A model generated the notes under the pieces. It did no database searches, was not told the origin of the DNA, and worked only from the letters and a program-made list of their open reading frames with translations. The position numbers and the translations under genes were made by a program. Below are positions 12,501 through 23,265 of a stretch of DNA of 64,000 nucleotides, piece after piece; the first letter of the stretch is position 1, and the number at the start of each line of letters is the position of its first letter. Location of the stretch: positions 7,915,726 to 7,979,725 of the forward strand of contig NC_087074.1 of NCBI RefSeq assembly GCF_026151205.1. Direction: 5' to 3'. The DNA comes from Bolinopsis microptera (taxonomy: Eukaryota; Ctenophora; Tentaculata; Lobata; Bolinopsidae).

Positions 12501-12616
12501 CCTGAATCTACTGCATAGTGGAGTCCAGTGAAACCGTCTGATGAATTTGATAAGTTGACATCTTGGCCAGCATCCAACATTGCCTTGATCATAGTCAAGT
12601 CTCCTCTTTCACAAGC
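330..12616 (-). CDS. TRPA1: TRPA1-type ankyrin-repeat cation channel (partial, multi-exon)
   Basis: Plasma-membrane non-selective cation channel of the TRPA family, known for sensing irritants or temperature. Eighteen exons were placed by GT-AG sites and frame: 12616-12460, 12367-12252, 12098-11987, 11847-11721, 11552-11296, 11174-11009, 10889-10729, 10566-10430, 10252-10161, 9967-9893, 8083-7676, 4291-4087, 3854-3734, 3516-3383, 3165-3010, 2749-2644, 2363-2181 and 521-330. The first eleven encode ankyrin repeats (TPLH motifs). Then come the pre-S1 linker, S1 (3516 exon), S2 (3165), S3 (2749), S4-S5 (2363), and pore helix plus S6 (521; pore motif FIGEIN, then ILMNLL). Reading frame is continuous across nearly all joins; only 9893 to 8083 does not close in phase, so a small exon or another donor is missing. 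The start exon and the C-terminal tail after S6 were not found. An alternative 5' extension reads open above 12616. Family call is firm; orthology to TRPA1 rather than another TRPA subtype is inferred. Confidence 0.88.
777..796. repeat. Poly-G tract (20 G)
   Basis: An uninterrupted run of 20 G directly at the left end of foldback palindrome 1. It could form a quadruplex or could be a low-accuracy stretch of the assembly. Confidence 0.9.
799..2135. repeat. Foldback palindrome 1 (about 1.34 kb)
   Basis: Two near-identical inverted arms of roughly 650 bases meet around position 1467 with only a short spacer. The outer ends read CACCCTGA at 799-806 and TCAGGGTG at 2128-2135. It fills most of the intron between the S5 and pore exons of TRPA1. 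The left end abuts a run of 20 G (777-796). No clear target duplication is seen. It carries no ORF of its own; the open frame over 1923-2384 is the TRPA1 exon read into the arm. Most likely a non-autonomous foldback or MITE-like DNA transposon. Confidence 0.85.
2181..4291 (-). CDS. TRPA1: TRPA1 pre-S1 to S5 exons
   Basis: Six exons: 4291-4087, 3854-3734, 3516-3383, 3165-3010, 2749-2644 and 2363-2181. They join in phase throughout. The pre-S1 linker has the family's HP-containing stretch (DLLDHPL). S1 is NVFLNVIFVIFIS, S2 is ILLVLSLCSIGLSGL, S3 is VVIFGLTIVFCLSII, and S4-S5 runs from VGCYVVVFAWYNML through PFIGIYVIMIKILLESFIKV to the exon end. The 3516 exon appears to use a GTTTGT donor, which is weaker than the usual GTAAGT or GTGAGT. 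Confidence 0.85.
4575..5035. repeat. 44-bp minisatellite with a captured SINE head
   Basis: About ten copies of a 44-base unit built around CTATAACTATAACTACAG and TTACCATGGTTACC. Phase is checked by unit starts at 4575 and 4619. The array is broken at about 4713-4745 by a fragment matching, on the minus strand, the first ~26 bases of the tRNA-derived SINE found at 60.3 kb. It lies in a TRPA1 intron; the short ORFs across it are repeat translations. Confidence 0.9.
5254..5267 (+). promoter_or_regulatory. Paired CACGTG E-boxes upstream of the pentraxin-like ORF
   Basis: CACGTG occurs at 5254-5259 and 5262-5267, 27 bases before the ATG at 5294, with a TATAA at about 5277. The arrangement resembles a bHLH factor site. 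Function is inferred only. Confidence 0.35.
5294..5790 (+). pseudogene. Pentraxin/LamG-like secreted protein, interrupted
   Basis: An ATG at 5294 opens a frame with a signal-peptide-like start (MILLFTLITFLCHYPALTEG) and a stretch resembling the start of a pentraxin or concanavalin-like domain (LSFGETIGDYIEWVPD, then FSMCTWVRKR). The frame stops at a TGA (5624-5626) inside the family's conserved W-H-V-C-x-T-W segment. The same frame resumes at once with TWGSNTTT and a VIGSTSSERRE-like stretch. A further frame change is suggested near 5735, where FGGDLYNLYT appears. I read this as a decayed gene with one stop and one frameshift; a sequencing error is the alternative. It lies inside a TRPA1 intron on the opposite strand. 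Confidence 0.5.
6643..6779. repeat. 7-bp tandem repeat (AGTCAGT)n
   Basis: About 19 copies of AGTCAGT with two or three substitutions, within a TRPA1 intron. Confidence 0.93.
7676..8083 (-). CDS. TRPA1: TRPA1 large ankyrin exon
   Basis: One 408-base exon with about four ankyrin repeats (TPLHLAAEAGH, TPLHYSARAGQ, TPLLTAIRN). The donor on the minus strand reads GTATG just below 7676. Its last base joins in phase to the exon beginning at 4291. The intron between them is 3.4 kb and contains the pentraxin-like ORF and two minisatellites. Confidence 0.85.
8327..9361 (+). CDS. Rhodopsin-like GPCR, intronless, nested in a TRPA1 intron
   Basis: A 344-residue seven-transmembrane receptor with an uninterrupted frame. 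TM1 is about residues 44-66 (SCVTLLLSIGGSLIILVGSM). The fold then follows class A order through TM7. Signature motifs are altered: the DRY position reads SKL (AISKLLYLVYPLKAW), TM6 has CLP where CWxP is usual, and TM7 has NALIY where NPxxY is usual. Cysteines for the TM3-ECL2 bridge are present (FHCKL and YHCTL). The start is the first ATG; a second in-frame ATG at 8396 would remove 23 residues and keep TM1. It lies between TRPA1 exons ending at 9893 and starting at 8083, on the other strand. The ligand is unknown; the motif changes hint at non-canonical signalling. Confidence 0.85.
   Translation: MISAFAPPVVNYEGVTYLTLLGAMDEGDVTLNVPKGEPEAIAIWSCVTLLLSIGGSLIILVGSMRHQAIKLNIMSTTLINHIAVADMGFAVFVNGPILLAVLLRKWVFGDFHCKLTELIAQFFCFADFNMICAFAISKLLYLVYPLKAWSQKQARIAALILWTLATVPSVEHAIFINTGLQTYSNFTYGDVYHCTLVTDDGSDRVAWVDKVQSFILMVIPSFLTGGAAVWMLMIVRKVQGLNRQAVSTVVLVTLVYFITCLPIGLLYIFNLHEFKVFRQFAYFIPFLNSSANALIYYGSIKSFRIYIDRGARRLSSNFSNYAVTIGNCDVTMGRDPQLGVLREI
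9893..9967 (-). CDS. TRPA1: TRPA1 small ankyrin exon (75 bases)
   Basis: A short exon too small for ordinary ORF listing. It reads on from the 10161 donor in phase and encodes an ankyrin core with DTNGNTPLHDAAQRG. Acceptor AG lies just above 9967 and donor GT just below 9893. Its downstream phase does not match the 8083 acceptor, so this junction is unresolved. Confidence 0.65.
10161..12616 (-). CDS. TRPA1: TRPA1 ankyrin-repeat exon block
   Basis: Nine consecutive exons (12616-12460 through 10252-10161) encode most of the N-terminal ankyrin stack. Recognisable repeat cores include GLHYAV, SPLHWAA, AAIHIAA, TALHLAAAQGH, LPLHVAC, NPLQIAC, TALHCAARGG, TPLHVACKRG, TPLHWAA and TPIHYAA. Introns are short (roughly 90-250 bases). 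The phases checked across 10729/10566 and 10430/10252 join without a stop. Confidence 0.88.
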
Positions 12617-14645
12617 CTGTAAAGGTTTTAAAAACATATCAGAACTATCGTATGATCGTATAATCCTGGGAAGACATACACAGCATTTGGAATATTTGTA
12701 TCTATTCTTACCCTGTAAATTGTAATACATTTTTAATAAAGTGCTCATTTTAGCTACATAATTTGATATTTTCATCTTTAAAACCTATTCTTGTTGGATG
12801 GAAAACTTGTTGGAAAAAGTAGAAATAAAATGTAGTAGAACTGATGTATAACTTACTCCGTAAAAAGACTTGTGTTTTGACATAGCTAAGCTTTGAATAT
12901 ATAAATTGAGAAGTTGTTGCAAAGGGATAACACATCAATAAAAAAGAAAGTCAAACAATTAAATAAAAGCAATGAACCACCGTTCAGTTAATGCAACGTA
13001 ACTATAAAACCAGATAGACACTGATTCACTGATTGAAATTTTTAAAGATCTTATGGAGCTGCAGCTTCTGAGTACATTTTTCCGTTAAGAATTAGTGCAA
13101 TGTGTTCAGAATCTGAATACGAATCGACTCGAGGATCATGTCAGTTTGTGGGATCAGTTGATCATCTCAGTAACTGATTAAGTGCAAGGTGCATGCTAAC
13201 GAGTCAGTCAGTCAGCGCCCAGCAGCTCTGTTAGAGCCGAGCAAGTACCCAATCATCATATTATGCAGTGCATAATATGCTGATTAGGTACTTGCTAATA
13301 TGCACCACCTATTACTCTATTATGATCTGACACCCGCAATAAATTGCTCATTACACGACTGAAGAGTATGTAATTGTTTCCTTGGACTCTGAAGGTCATA
13401 CCACTGTAAATAACAAATTATGTTCTCAAACTTTTCTTGAGTTAATAATACTAATCACTCGGTTGCCTTTTTGGGACACCCTGGCCCTGTATAATCATGA
13501 TCCTCGAGAAAACATTAAAGTTGCGGTTTTTGTTTTATTTTAAAATCTCAATATACAGATGTACATTATATTTTGCATCTTGATCGTTGACGATATAGCC
13601 GTTCATTTTTATTGTCATTATCACTTATTTTATTGTCATTATCACTTATATTACACGAGTTATACGAAATTCCTGTAAATTCTCCAAATAATTCCAATAG
13701 TTTTAATAATTATCAATTTAATATTTTGCCTGTAAGGGTTGTGGAATAAGGATTGGTCGTTTATCACCACAAATCAAAAGATTTTACGATTGGGAAAATT
13801 ATGTATATTTTTTACGTGAATAATACGTGAATTATTGATTACAAATTGCAATCTAAATAAATAATAAAATTGAACATCCCTTGATATGTCCTATAAATCA
13901 CCATTCTTTAGAATAGCCGCTAAAAAGTGTTTAAAATGTTATTTTCAATTAAGAACGAAAATGCCCGTATATATATATATCAATTTCAAACAAAAATTGA
14001 CTCCATTGTAAAGTTGGATATTCATTTCAATACAAAATCAGTTCGTGCAGTTTTTCAATAATAATCGATCATCGTATAAAAACTGAAACAATAAATATAA
14101 ATTCAAATAGAGTGCTCTAAATAATGAATAAAATTTTTACCTCCGTTTAGTTATAACTAGTTATAAGTTAATAAATTATGTGATCTTTGACAGAACAAAA
14201 AATACGAAAACTTTAAAGGGTTTGCCCTGGGATTGATTGAATGACATGCCCGTAAGATATGACTAATCTAAAAAGTTGGTATGTTAACTGATTTCCAATC
14301 TTAAATATCTTCTCAATAGATATGATGCTAAATACCTGACCACTCTGGGACTGGGCATAATAGAAATAATATCGGAAACGATGATTATGAACCTCAATCA
14401 GACTCAACTACAGTTTGATTTTATGTACAGTTATTCTCGCATTCAATATGATGAAACAGCAATACATTCTTTTAAAAACTCAGATATAATTGAAGTACAA
14501 GGTCAGTGAAATTCCCTATTATTTAACATAATGAAACAAAATTAAAGTCAGACTTGCGCTTTAACAAGACCTGAATTCTGTCAAATATGAAGTTTTCTTG
14601 GCGCTTAGTAGTAGTAGTACTAGCTGACAGAAGGAGAGGGAAAGT
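12617..14645. other. Gene-poor stretch upstream of TRPA1
   Basis: AT-rich sequence with one hairpin (13240-13296). The start exon of the TRPA1 gene is expected here or within 12617-12775, where the ankyrin frame stays open upstream, but I could not choose it. Confidence 0.4.
13240..13296. repeat. Short perfect-type hairpin
   Basis: Two 28-base arms, AGCAAGTACCCAATCATCAT onward and its mirror, meet at about 13268 with almost no loop and few mismatches. It lies in the unannotated stretch upstream of the first placed TRPA1 exon. It may be a relic of a small palindromic element. Confidence 0.7.
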
Positions 14646-16009
14646 TTAGGGGACATCAAGTTTAGCAGTCACATTACAGCAGTTAACGTGAGTCAATATC
14701 TTTTTCTTATTGACTCGTACACCCGTTATAAACCGATAGATCATATTGTGGTCATGGTATATCTCACCGCATGTCCAAGTACTGGCACCTGACTCTGAGT
14801 TTACTGAAATGTCGTGGCAGTCAACAACCTCAAACAGTATCTTCTGGTAGGTTTTAGAGAGCGATGCGGGGATTTCCGAGGATCTGCTTGTTGTTGGACT
14901 AACTGGTATCGTAGGTGGTTCTGCAAATATTTTCAAATAGGTTGAACTGTCAATTCACATATTGTAGCAACATCGGTTTTAATCGGTACTTATATCACAA
15001 ACTACAGTATAACTTGCAATGCACATTTTTATGAGGTTACATGACAGCAATATTTGAACTCGATCGAGGAATCCGGGTTTTTATTAAATTAATTGAATGA
15101 TACAATAACCTCAACTTTTAAAATTACTTATCTTACCTGTCGTCTCAGAGGGTTCTGAGCTTTTAGTGCTCTCATCTGAATCTGATGGAGTGGCTTTGTG
15201 ATTGTTATCATTGCTTTGGGGTTGTGGAGTTGAACAGTTACAGTAAGACACCGTCTCCTCTGTTATATTCTCTGTGTTAGGGATAACGAAATTCAGAAAG
15301 TTAGAGCAGAATTAAATAATATTAGTAGAACTAGAATTGAGATAACTTGTTATTAGAATAATGGCTATTTTTAAGTTGTAAGTTTGATGCTTGAAAACTG
15401 GGAAGAGATTTAGTAGATTTATCAACTCTCAATCTTCTTGTTTTATTAACACTGGAAAGTTACTAACTCACCCGTCACTATCTCAGTTTGATTATCTTTT
15501 CCACCCTCTGTCGGAGTATCTGAAACACAAAAAGTTAGCGTTAAGTAAGGATACCTATATTGAGTATATAGGTTAGGTTGTTAAATGAGGGTACCTATAT
15601 ATATATAGATTAGGTTGTTAAGTAAGGATACCTATATAGGTTAGGTTGTTAACTGTTAAGTGATGGTACCTATATATATTACCCGTAACTTACCCGTGAT
15701 TGCCTCAATGGGGGTATCATCACTGTGTTTAACCACTTGTAGAGCACCAGGACGGCTCCTTTGCATCACCTCCAAATATTCAATCTGCTCCCTCTTTATC
15801 TTATTCTCATCCCTTAGTAGCTGTATCTCTATCTCTGATTGTTGAATACGCTGGTCCATCCTCACCAGCATTACTACAACTGATACAGCCACTAATATAG
15901 TCAGCATGGTATTACATAGGGAATGGAGAGATGACATGCACGTTCGAGGCTGTGGTGTGCCGACTTTCGCTCCGTCATCATTGTTAACGGCGGTGAACCC
16001 TTTGGGCAT
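14646..16009 (-). CDS. Small single-pass membrane protein, four exons, unknown function
   Basis: Four exons join in phase: 16009-15694, 15519-15472, 15271-15137 and 14920-14646, giving 257 residues and a stop at the end of the last exon. All introns are phase 1. The protein has a basic, soluble N-terminus, one membrane span (about residues 32-45, MLTILVAVSVVVMLV), then a charged coiled-coil-like segment (EIEIQLLRDENKIKREQIEYLE). Short Thr/Glu-rich linkers come from the two small exons, and a Cys-containing C-terminal domain from the last. The lack of a cleavable signal and the position of the span suggest a type II protein with an extracellular C-terminus. Exons 1 and 2 end in similar D-T-P-x-E...T segments, suggesting small exon duplication. 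No family recognised. Confidence 0.75.
15535..15680. repeat. Degenerate tandem repeat in intron 1
   Basis: Three or more loose copies of a unit containing TAGGTTGTTAAGTAAGGAT and ACCTATAT, lying between exons 1 and 2 of the small membrane-protein gene. Confidence 0.7.
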
Positions 16010-18792
16010 TTTACTGATCTGAGGTAGTCTTCGTCATTAAACATGTTGCAAAGTAATTGCTTAGTGTTTTTCTATATTGCCGACGAATAATTGGAATGTT
16101 GAAAAAAATGGAGAACTAATGTGATGCTGCAAATAGTCCTGGATAGGACTGACATTTGTATAATTATAAATCAAGACGTCTTGTGGAAGTAAAATTGAGG
16201 CTCAGTTCGCAGCAAAACTTTCAGTCGACCTGAGTAAAATTAAATTACATGGCAGTAAAATTAGGTTTGCTGACATCTGTTGACATCTCCAAGATCCCTT
16301 ATCAACTAAAATTATAATTATGTTCTACAACCGTTAATGAATGGTACGTAGGTGGGACATGCGGCTACCAGACTGTTTAAATTGCAAGCACGGATACAAT
16401 TACCAGCTAAACTGATACAAGAACTCAAGAACTGTAGCCGGAGATCAAGACTAGCCGGAGATCGAGAGTAAGAACACTCTCTGCAGCAAGATAACGAGGG
16501 TAGAAGGAGGAAAAGAAGAGGACTGAACGTGTGTTAGTGTGGTGTTTTAAATACTCACAGAATACCAAAATACTGTAATTTTCAGACTAAAAGTGAAGAA
16601 GCCGGACAAAACACGACGTACCAAATTACCAAAGTTCAGCTGGTAACAGCCAGATCAGCGAATAATGTTCAGAAGAATGCGCATAAACTGTGGAATAGGT
16701 AATAAATAGAAGGGAAATTGATAAATTGAGGGGAATTACGGATGGTTTATCTTGAACCTGACAAATAGCCAATATAGCCATGGTCGGCAGGGCAAGACAA
16801 ACCAAACTAGGTGAGAATTAAAAGAACTGTTAGCGTTAATTCGGCTGTCTGCTGGATTATTACCACAAAGAATGTGCTATCAAAAACGACACAGTGCAAT
16901 GCAGTATAGTATGTACGAATACACGGTTAACAAACGATGTAAAATCACTGAATCTTAATATTTGACACTTGCCGCCAAAACTGAAAACATAACTGCAACG
17001 TCAAACGTTTTGCACGCCTATTTCTGTAGTGTTCATTAGGATTTAGGGAGCATCATTGCTCTCGACAGACAAAGTGAAACAAGGCGGATGACGGGTGAAA
17101 ACTAAATGAAATAATCGACGTTTCGGCACTAATTAACCTTTTAATAAGATGAATCTTAGCACTAATCTTAACAGTACAGTGTTAAAAACTCGGCCTAACG
17201 AGATCTACGCATATTTCTAAAAATGTGTCAAAAATATCCGAACATCAGTCTAAAAGCTAACCCTAATATTGGCGCTTATTGTGGGTAGCTAATGAGAGTA
17301 GTGTAGGAGGAGTTACTAATGAGCCTCTACAGTCGACAGAGGAATCCCTTAGCTTCCTGGTAACCACCCAAACTCTGCGTCATTCGCCAGGGTATCTAAT
17401 ATCTAATATCACAAGCGCGAGATATATTCACTACAAAAGGGACTGCCGCCTAGCTTGAAATGACTGCCTACCACGACTGCGAACCAGAACCAATACTTCT
17501 TAAACGGTACGAGAAGCGTCAGGGCCCAGGGGCTGTAAAAAGAAAATAATGTGGTCTGGACGAAGATACCTAGAGATGCTCCATTTCTTATCTACAGTCC
17601 GTTAATGTAGTTTACTATATCATGAATCATCAGTCTACACTGTAGGGTGTTTTTCTTTTCTGGTACATCAAAGGAACATCCACAAAAACGGAGAACTGAT
17701 TATTCATTATCTTAATTTGGGTGTTTCTTATCCTGTATGTAATTAAATAAGTGACACTGGTCACGTTTGTACCTGATTTCTCTCTACTTTTAAAGCTGAT
17801 AAACTGAACCAGATGCATGTCACAGTCTAACACTACAGGAGGAAAATATTTGTAATAAATTACATATTTCGTGGGTAAACCTGGCAAATTGCCAATAGCT
17901 TGAAGCCACTAAAACCAATTTTGGCTTAAATTCATATAATATCGACTTCTCTACTTGGATTTAGACAAATTTTTAGACAAATCGTTTAGACGGCTACGAT
18001 GAAATTTAAAACAAAGGTACTGTTTCAGGAAACCCGAATAATTTCCATTGTTCTAAGAGATATGTGAATCGGGCTATAAGTCATGAGTCATTAATCATTA
18101 TTCAATACAGGAGAGCACGATATATCTCGTAAAACTAAAAGCTTTAAAATAAAATTTCGTCATCAAGATACAAATTATATTTAGATTAGATGTTGACATG
18201 AAATACTAATTAAGAGGGGAGTTATACCTCCCTCCGGTATAATTAATACAATATTGTAAGCGAAATTAATACCTCATTAAACGTACTCCATGCCGACCTA
18301 AAAGATGTGACGATAGAAAATATATGTGAATTTTTATCAGATGATAACTTTATAAACGATTTGCGAGAACTGGTGGGAATTTAGAGCCAGCAATTACGTA
18401 ATCTTTAGTCTTAAACTAGTTTTCAGTTACAAATAAATGTGAAAATCGCTTTTTCGATCAGATCCAATATGTAAAGCTGTAAAGGTAGAATGGAAACTAC
18501 ATATACTCAGGTTGAGTCCATCGGCTAATCATCCTTATTTACAGTTACGATGAGAAGATGATGTCACACCTCTTGAAACTTCACTTAAATTAGACGGGTC
18601 CTACTTGTAAATTAATCGCATACCGTGTATTCTTATTTTCTACATAATTTTAAAAAGTATCAACTAGTCGGACATTTCATTTTACTTGCCAATGAAACAA
18701 ACACAGACTTACAAGGAAGCTAGTTCTAGAAAAGACAGACCTCATACGACTAATATCCTAATTACCCTGATTAAATTCGTCAAATTAACTCG
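16010..18792. other. Intergenic, no gene recognised
   Basis: AT-rich sequence with only short open frames lacking domain-like content. I see no RNA gene or clear repeat here. Confidence 0.5.
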
Positions 18793-19918
18793 TTATTATA
18801 ATAATAATAATAATAATAAAATTTGGTAGCTTAAACACAAACTCTAAGCCCAGTGGATAAACCACAAAACTTATGCTCTATTGTGTGAAACAAAGATACT
18901 AGATCAAGATAATTATCAAGGAGTGTATGCATAGGACATAAAAAGTTTTGGAACGAAGATGACATGCTTGTGAAGCGAGCTAACAGTCTAATAGCTAATA
19001 AGTTCAAAAAGATCATGACATTAGGTTGCATCCTAAACAGTTTAAGCAAATAACATAAAGTTATTATATTGTCAATTAATCGCTCATGCCATAACTTTTC
19101 TTAAACAGGTGAGTTTTTAATAATGTTTTGAACAGATCAACATCGGAACAAGTCTTAATTTCAATTGGTAGTTGGTTCCAGATTTTCGGAGCAACAGTCT
19201 GAAATGCTCTTGGGTGTGATCTTGTAGATCCGACGGGTAGGTGTAAGGAGGAAGTTCTTCTGCTACTCGAACTAACAAATGTTACTAGATCACACAGATA
19301 TGCAGGAGCAACACCATTGACTGCTTTGAAAATCAGTAAGCATAACTTAAACTCAATCCTCTCCTTCACCTTGAGCCAATGAAGGGATTTGAGCTTCTCC
19401 TCGACTGAGTCTCTCTTCTTTAATCCAAAAACCAGACGGCATGCTCGGTTCTGAATGTTCTGCAGCTGCGTAATTGAGGCTTGACTACAACCGTAGTAAA
19501 GTGCATTGCAGTAGTCAAGCGATGAGATTACAATTGCTTGAGTCAGTGTTCCCATCTGTTTGGTTGTGAGGAAAGTTTTCATCTTAGCAAGGTCTCTTAG
19601 TTTCAGAAAACACGATGTTTTAAGTTGCTTGATTTGCTCACCAAAGTTTAGTTGAGAGTCGAGACGAAATCCGAGGTTCTTTGCAACAGGTGACAGCCTG
19701 ACACACGTCTCAGAGTTAACAAACACGCCCCCTATGGACAGCTGCTGGAGAACAAGCGGTGTCCCAAAGACAAGAATCTCAGTTTTTCCTGCATTGAGCT
19801 GGAGATAATGTTTTTTCATCCAGTCATTAATTTCTTGGAAACATTTGGGAACATCGTTGATAAGGACGGTGGGCTCCTCGTTTGGCTTGAAACTTTTATA
19901 CAGCTGATGATGATTATA
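18793..19918 (-). mobile_element. 5'-truncated CR1/L2-like LINE
   Basis: The minus strand encodes the C-terminal part of a non-LTR reverse transcriptase: the region after the catalytic YADD box (LQLNAGKTEILVFG, then NLGFRLDSQLNF, SSLDYCNALYYG, LQNIQNRACRLVFG) and the usual end block (APKIWNQLPIEIK, then FKTLLKTHLF). The frame runs from about 19915 to a stop at 19076. A ~250-base 3' UTR and a (TTA)n tail at about 18793-18822 follow. The 5' truncation falls next to the YADD box (HHQLYKSF remains). Typical of incomplete target-primed reverse transcription. Confidence 0.88.
19076..19819 (-). pseudogene. Reverse transcriptase C-terminal fragment
   Basis: An open stretch of 247 residues within the truncated LINE; the frame continues upstream to about 19915 (PNEEPTVLINDVPKCFQEIN). 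The catalytic domain is absent, so it is not functional alone. Confidence 0.85.
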
Positions 19919-20484
19919 GAATGCTCACTGATCAAAATTCAAAGCGATCATACCTCGTAAGGGGTATTCCCCTTTGAGAACGAGTAAGGAGTTCTGTGAA
20001 AACTTTATCTGGAGCTACTAAGACTTTTATATTACTACTATATTATTCGTCATGCTTACTAGTTGATAATCGTGATTTAATTTCCAAAGTTATTCATTAA
20101 TTCACTTACAGCGAGTGAACATACACGCATATCGCAATCATGTCAATGGCTGCTCATTAGTTCAAGTTTTAAAAGTAGAGAAGACTATTATGTCTAAATG
20201 AATATTTTGCATCACATTGTCATTATGCAATGGCGACTCTTGGGTGATAAGTCTATCATAGTCTGTACCATAAACTGTTCGTGGAAGACACCCAGCTCTG
20301 CAGACTCGGAATAAGTGTAGCGGGCTAAAAGCCCCGTTAAAAAAACATCAAAGCAGATTTTTCAGCATTCTGGAGTTCGCCTCACATAGTCTGCTATAAT
20401 ATTATAATAATGAAATTATTATATTTTAGCATTTTAAGTCTGTCAAATTTACATTGTCGCTGAGTTCGCATTGTGAACCAAGTT

Positions 20485-20800
20485 TGCAAAACTTCGGACA
20501 GATTCAGGTCTGCACAACTCCGAGATAGACACTCTTAGTCTTCAACGAGATATGCTACTAAGGAAAGTGTGACACAATCAACTGTAAATCTAATAAAAGT
20601 AAATCTAATAAAAGTAAATCTAATGACAATCCGCATGCTATCATACGTAGTAATTTTGACGCTGCTGTATCACTAGTAGAGTAGTAGGTCAATGAGCAAA
20701 TCCACCGATGTAATCATGGTTCGAATACTTGTATTGACATTACAAGTAAAGAGTTGTCATCCTACACCGTATAATCTACACGGTGCAAATATTATGGTAT
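20485..20800 (+). repeat. Dispersed repeat, copy 1
   Basis: Matches in direct orientation the segment at 22193-22856. Shared landmarks include GGACAGATTCAGGTCTG, TCACTAGTAG, GGTTCGAATACT and ATAATCTACAC. No coding content. Family unknown. Confidence 0.7.
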
Positions 20801-22192
20801 GTAGATATTAGTAAATCCGGCTAAAATGCCAGCACATTGACTGTCTTGCCTCTACTCCTCCCAATTATCTAAACTCTTTTAATTATTTTGGTTTTATCAT
20901 CTTAACTATAGTGTAATCCGCTCAGTTGAAAAGCCGCATCAAGCAATCATTATTATCAAGATACGCTCGTAAAATTTCATGTGACGGAAGAACGTATATA
21001 AAACAAAATGATGAAACGTTGCCATTGGGCAACTACTCCCTGCTACTAGAGTAGTTGGGGATATAAAGAGGATCGTATCGGAACGGAATGTTGTGCTCCA
21101 ATTGAACTTCCTACAAAACACCAGTTATGTCATGGTGGCCGGTAAAGGCAAATCCGCTCCCTTACTCAAGCCGATGTATAGACCTCGTATATATTTCAGA
21201 TCAACCTGCCGCTATAATAAAAAGCATCCATACTTTTTAAATATTTTGAAACCATTTTTTAATAACAACCTCAGAGTTTTGTCGGCACTATAATACCGAA
21301 AAAACCGGTCCCCTAACTCTTACCGTTTTCTTAATAAAGTGGTCTGTAAATTACAAACGGACGCGGACGGACAGTGCAGATGCAGTTTCTACCATTATTA
21401 TTAGTGATGTTAATACGGGGGGTTACACGGAGCGATCATAATCTGTAATTCGGCTACAAATGTACAAAATATTAAATAACGCAAAGAAAATAACTATTTC
21501 TCTCTCGGAAGTGTAACTACCATGTGACCACTGCACTGCACTGGTTGATGTTCCCATCGGGTAGAGGCTGTGTCAAAAACACACACCAAGATACCACCAA
21601 ACTAACATTGACGGCCTCTCTCTCCGGCCGGCCACCCGGAGTTCACGCTTCGCGTGCACGAGAGAGGTATACAACGTGTAGCAAAACTAACATTAACTTG
21701 AACAACATTAAATGTTCGCAGGTCTCCGGTGAAATAATGTAAAGTCTGCTCACGCGTTACAGCAGTATTCTCACGTGGAAATATCCAATTTCAAAACCGA
21801 AAGTGAGGTAATATGTGATCTACTGTGAGGCGAATTTAGAAATTGATATTTAATTAAGTGTCATTTTTACCTGGCTGCTAAAGGTCTGTAAATATATTGC
21901 TGTCAAATGAAAAATAATTCCACTTTATTGTAATGTCAAAATATGAAGGAACAGCAACGAATTAATCGCAAAGGAATAATTAGTAATACACTGGAACCAA
22001 GGGGGTGCATGCATTAGCGGCATCTCAAAAATATTTAATGAATATCCAAGTACTCGAGTAGTTATGAAGCCACACCGCCCTGTATATGGGTAATGGGTTT
22101 CCAATTTTCAAATCGAGTTTAATAATTAAACGCTAAGTAAGTAATGCGGCCTGTAATATAAAACCCACTCATTAGCGGTGTATTTAAAAGGA

Positions 22193-22856
22193 GTTTGCAA
22201 AACATCGGACAGATTCAGGTCTGGTCCGAGACAGACTCTTTTCAACGTGAAAAGTGTGAGACAGACAACTGATGTGTCTTTGAAAGTAAACTTTGGCAGA
22301 TTCTGCAGGTGAAATACGGCACAAAAGAATGCAGAAAAGTAGACCTAGTCTGCTAGAGTATGCTGCTACGTCTGCCTAGTATTATAGAACAGGGTTTGGC
22401 AGAGCTAAATTTGATAATCTCGAGTCTGTGATAGGTTAAATTTTAGCTTTGAATGGGGTATTGCCATTTGCCATGCGTTGCTTTAGTCTTAATTTCAGCG
22501 AATTATTACATCAGTGACCGAATAATCTCTCGTGTTTGAAATAAAGCGTGAAACACCATTAGCCTGTATACAAAAATAAAGGTACAAAAACTTCGAACGC
22601 GATATGAGTGCAATAACATATCTCAGCAAATAATATGTGTGATAGAAATAATATGTGTAATAAAAATAATACAAGTAATCTCATGACAATGCGCTTCATG
22701 CTATCGGATGGAGTAATTTTGACGCGGTATCACTAGTAGGCCAATGAACAAATCCACTGATGGAATTATGGTTCGAATACTAATCATCAATGATATATTC
22801 ACAGGAGTGAAATTTGTCATACTACACCAAATAATCTACACAGTGCAGATTATGTG
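22193..22856 (+). repeat. Dispersed repeat, copy 2
   Basis: Second copy of the repeat at 20485-20800, longer because of an internal segment at about 22290-22670. The ends correspond in order and direction. Confidence 0.7.
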
Positions 22857-22928
22857 CCGCCCCTAAAGGCCAAATATCACGTTTTGCTGGCGCATGCTAA
22901 CAAGCACCAGAGTTCAGAATCTGTCTTC

Positions 22929-23265
22929 TCTAAAACTTGAACACTCGACATAGACTTGACCAATGACCACTCGACATAGACTTGAACACTCGACTAAAAC
23001 TTGACCACTCGACTTAAACTTGACCAGTCGACATAAACTTGAACACTCAACTTAAACTTGACCACTCGACATAAACTTGACCACTCGACATAAACTTGAC
23101 CACTCGACTAAAACTTGACGACTCGACATAAACTTGATCACTCGACTAAAACTTGACCACTCGACATAAACTTGACCACTCGACTTAAACTTTACCACTC
23201 GAAATAAACTTGACCACTCGAGACCTCAAGACCTCGAGTCTCGACATAAACTTTACCACTCGTGC
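22929..23265. repeat. 19-bp satellite array
   Basis: About 17 copies of a 19-base unit, CACTCGACATAAACTTGAC, with variants CTAAAACTT and CTTAAACTT. The end of the array degenerates around 23220-23265. Confidence 0.92.

Noticed and set aside
22929-23265. CRISPR array
   Set aside because: Units are contiguous with no unique spacers, and this is an animal genome.
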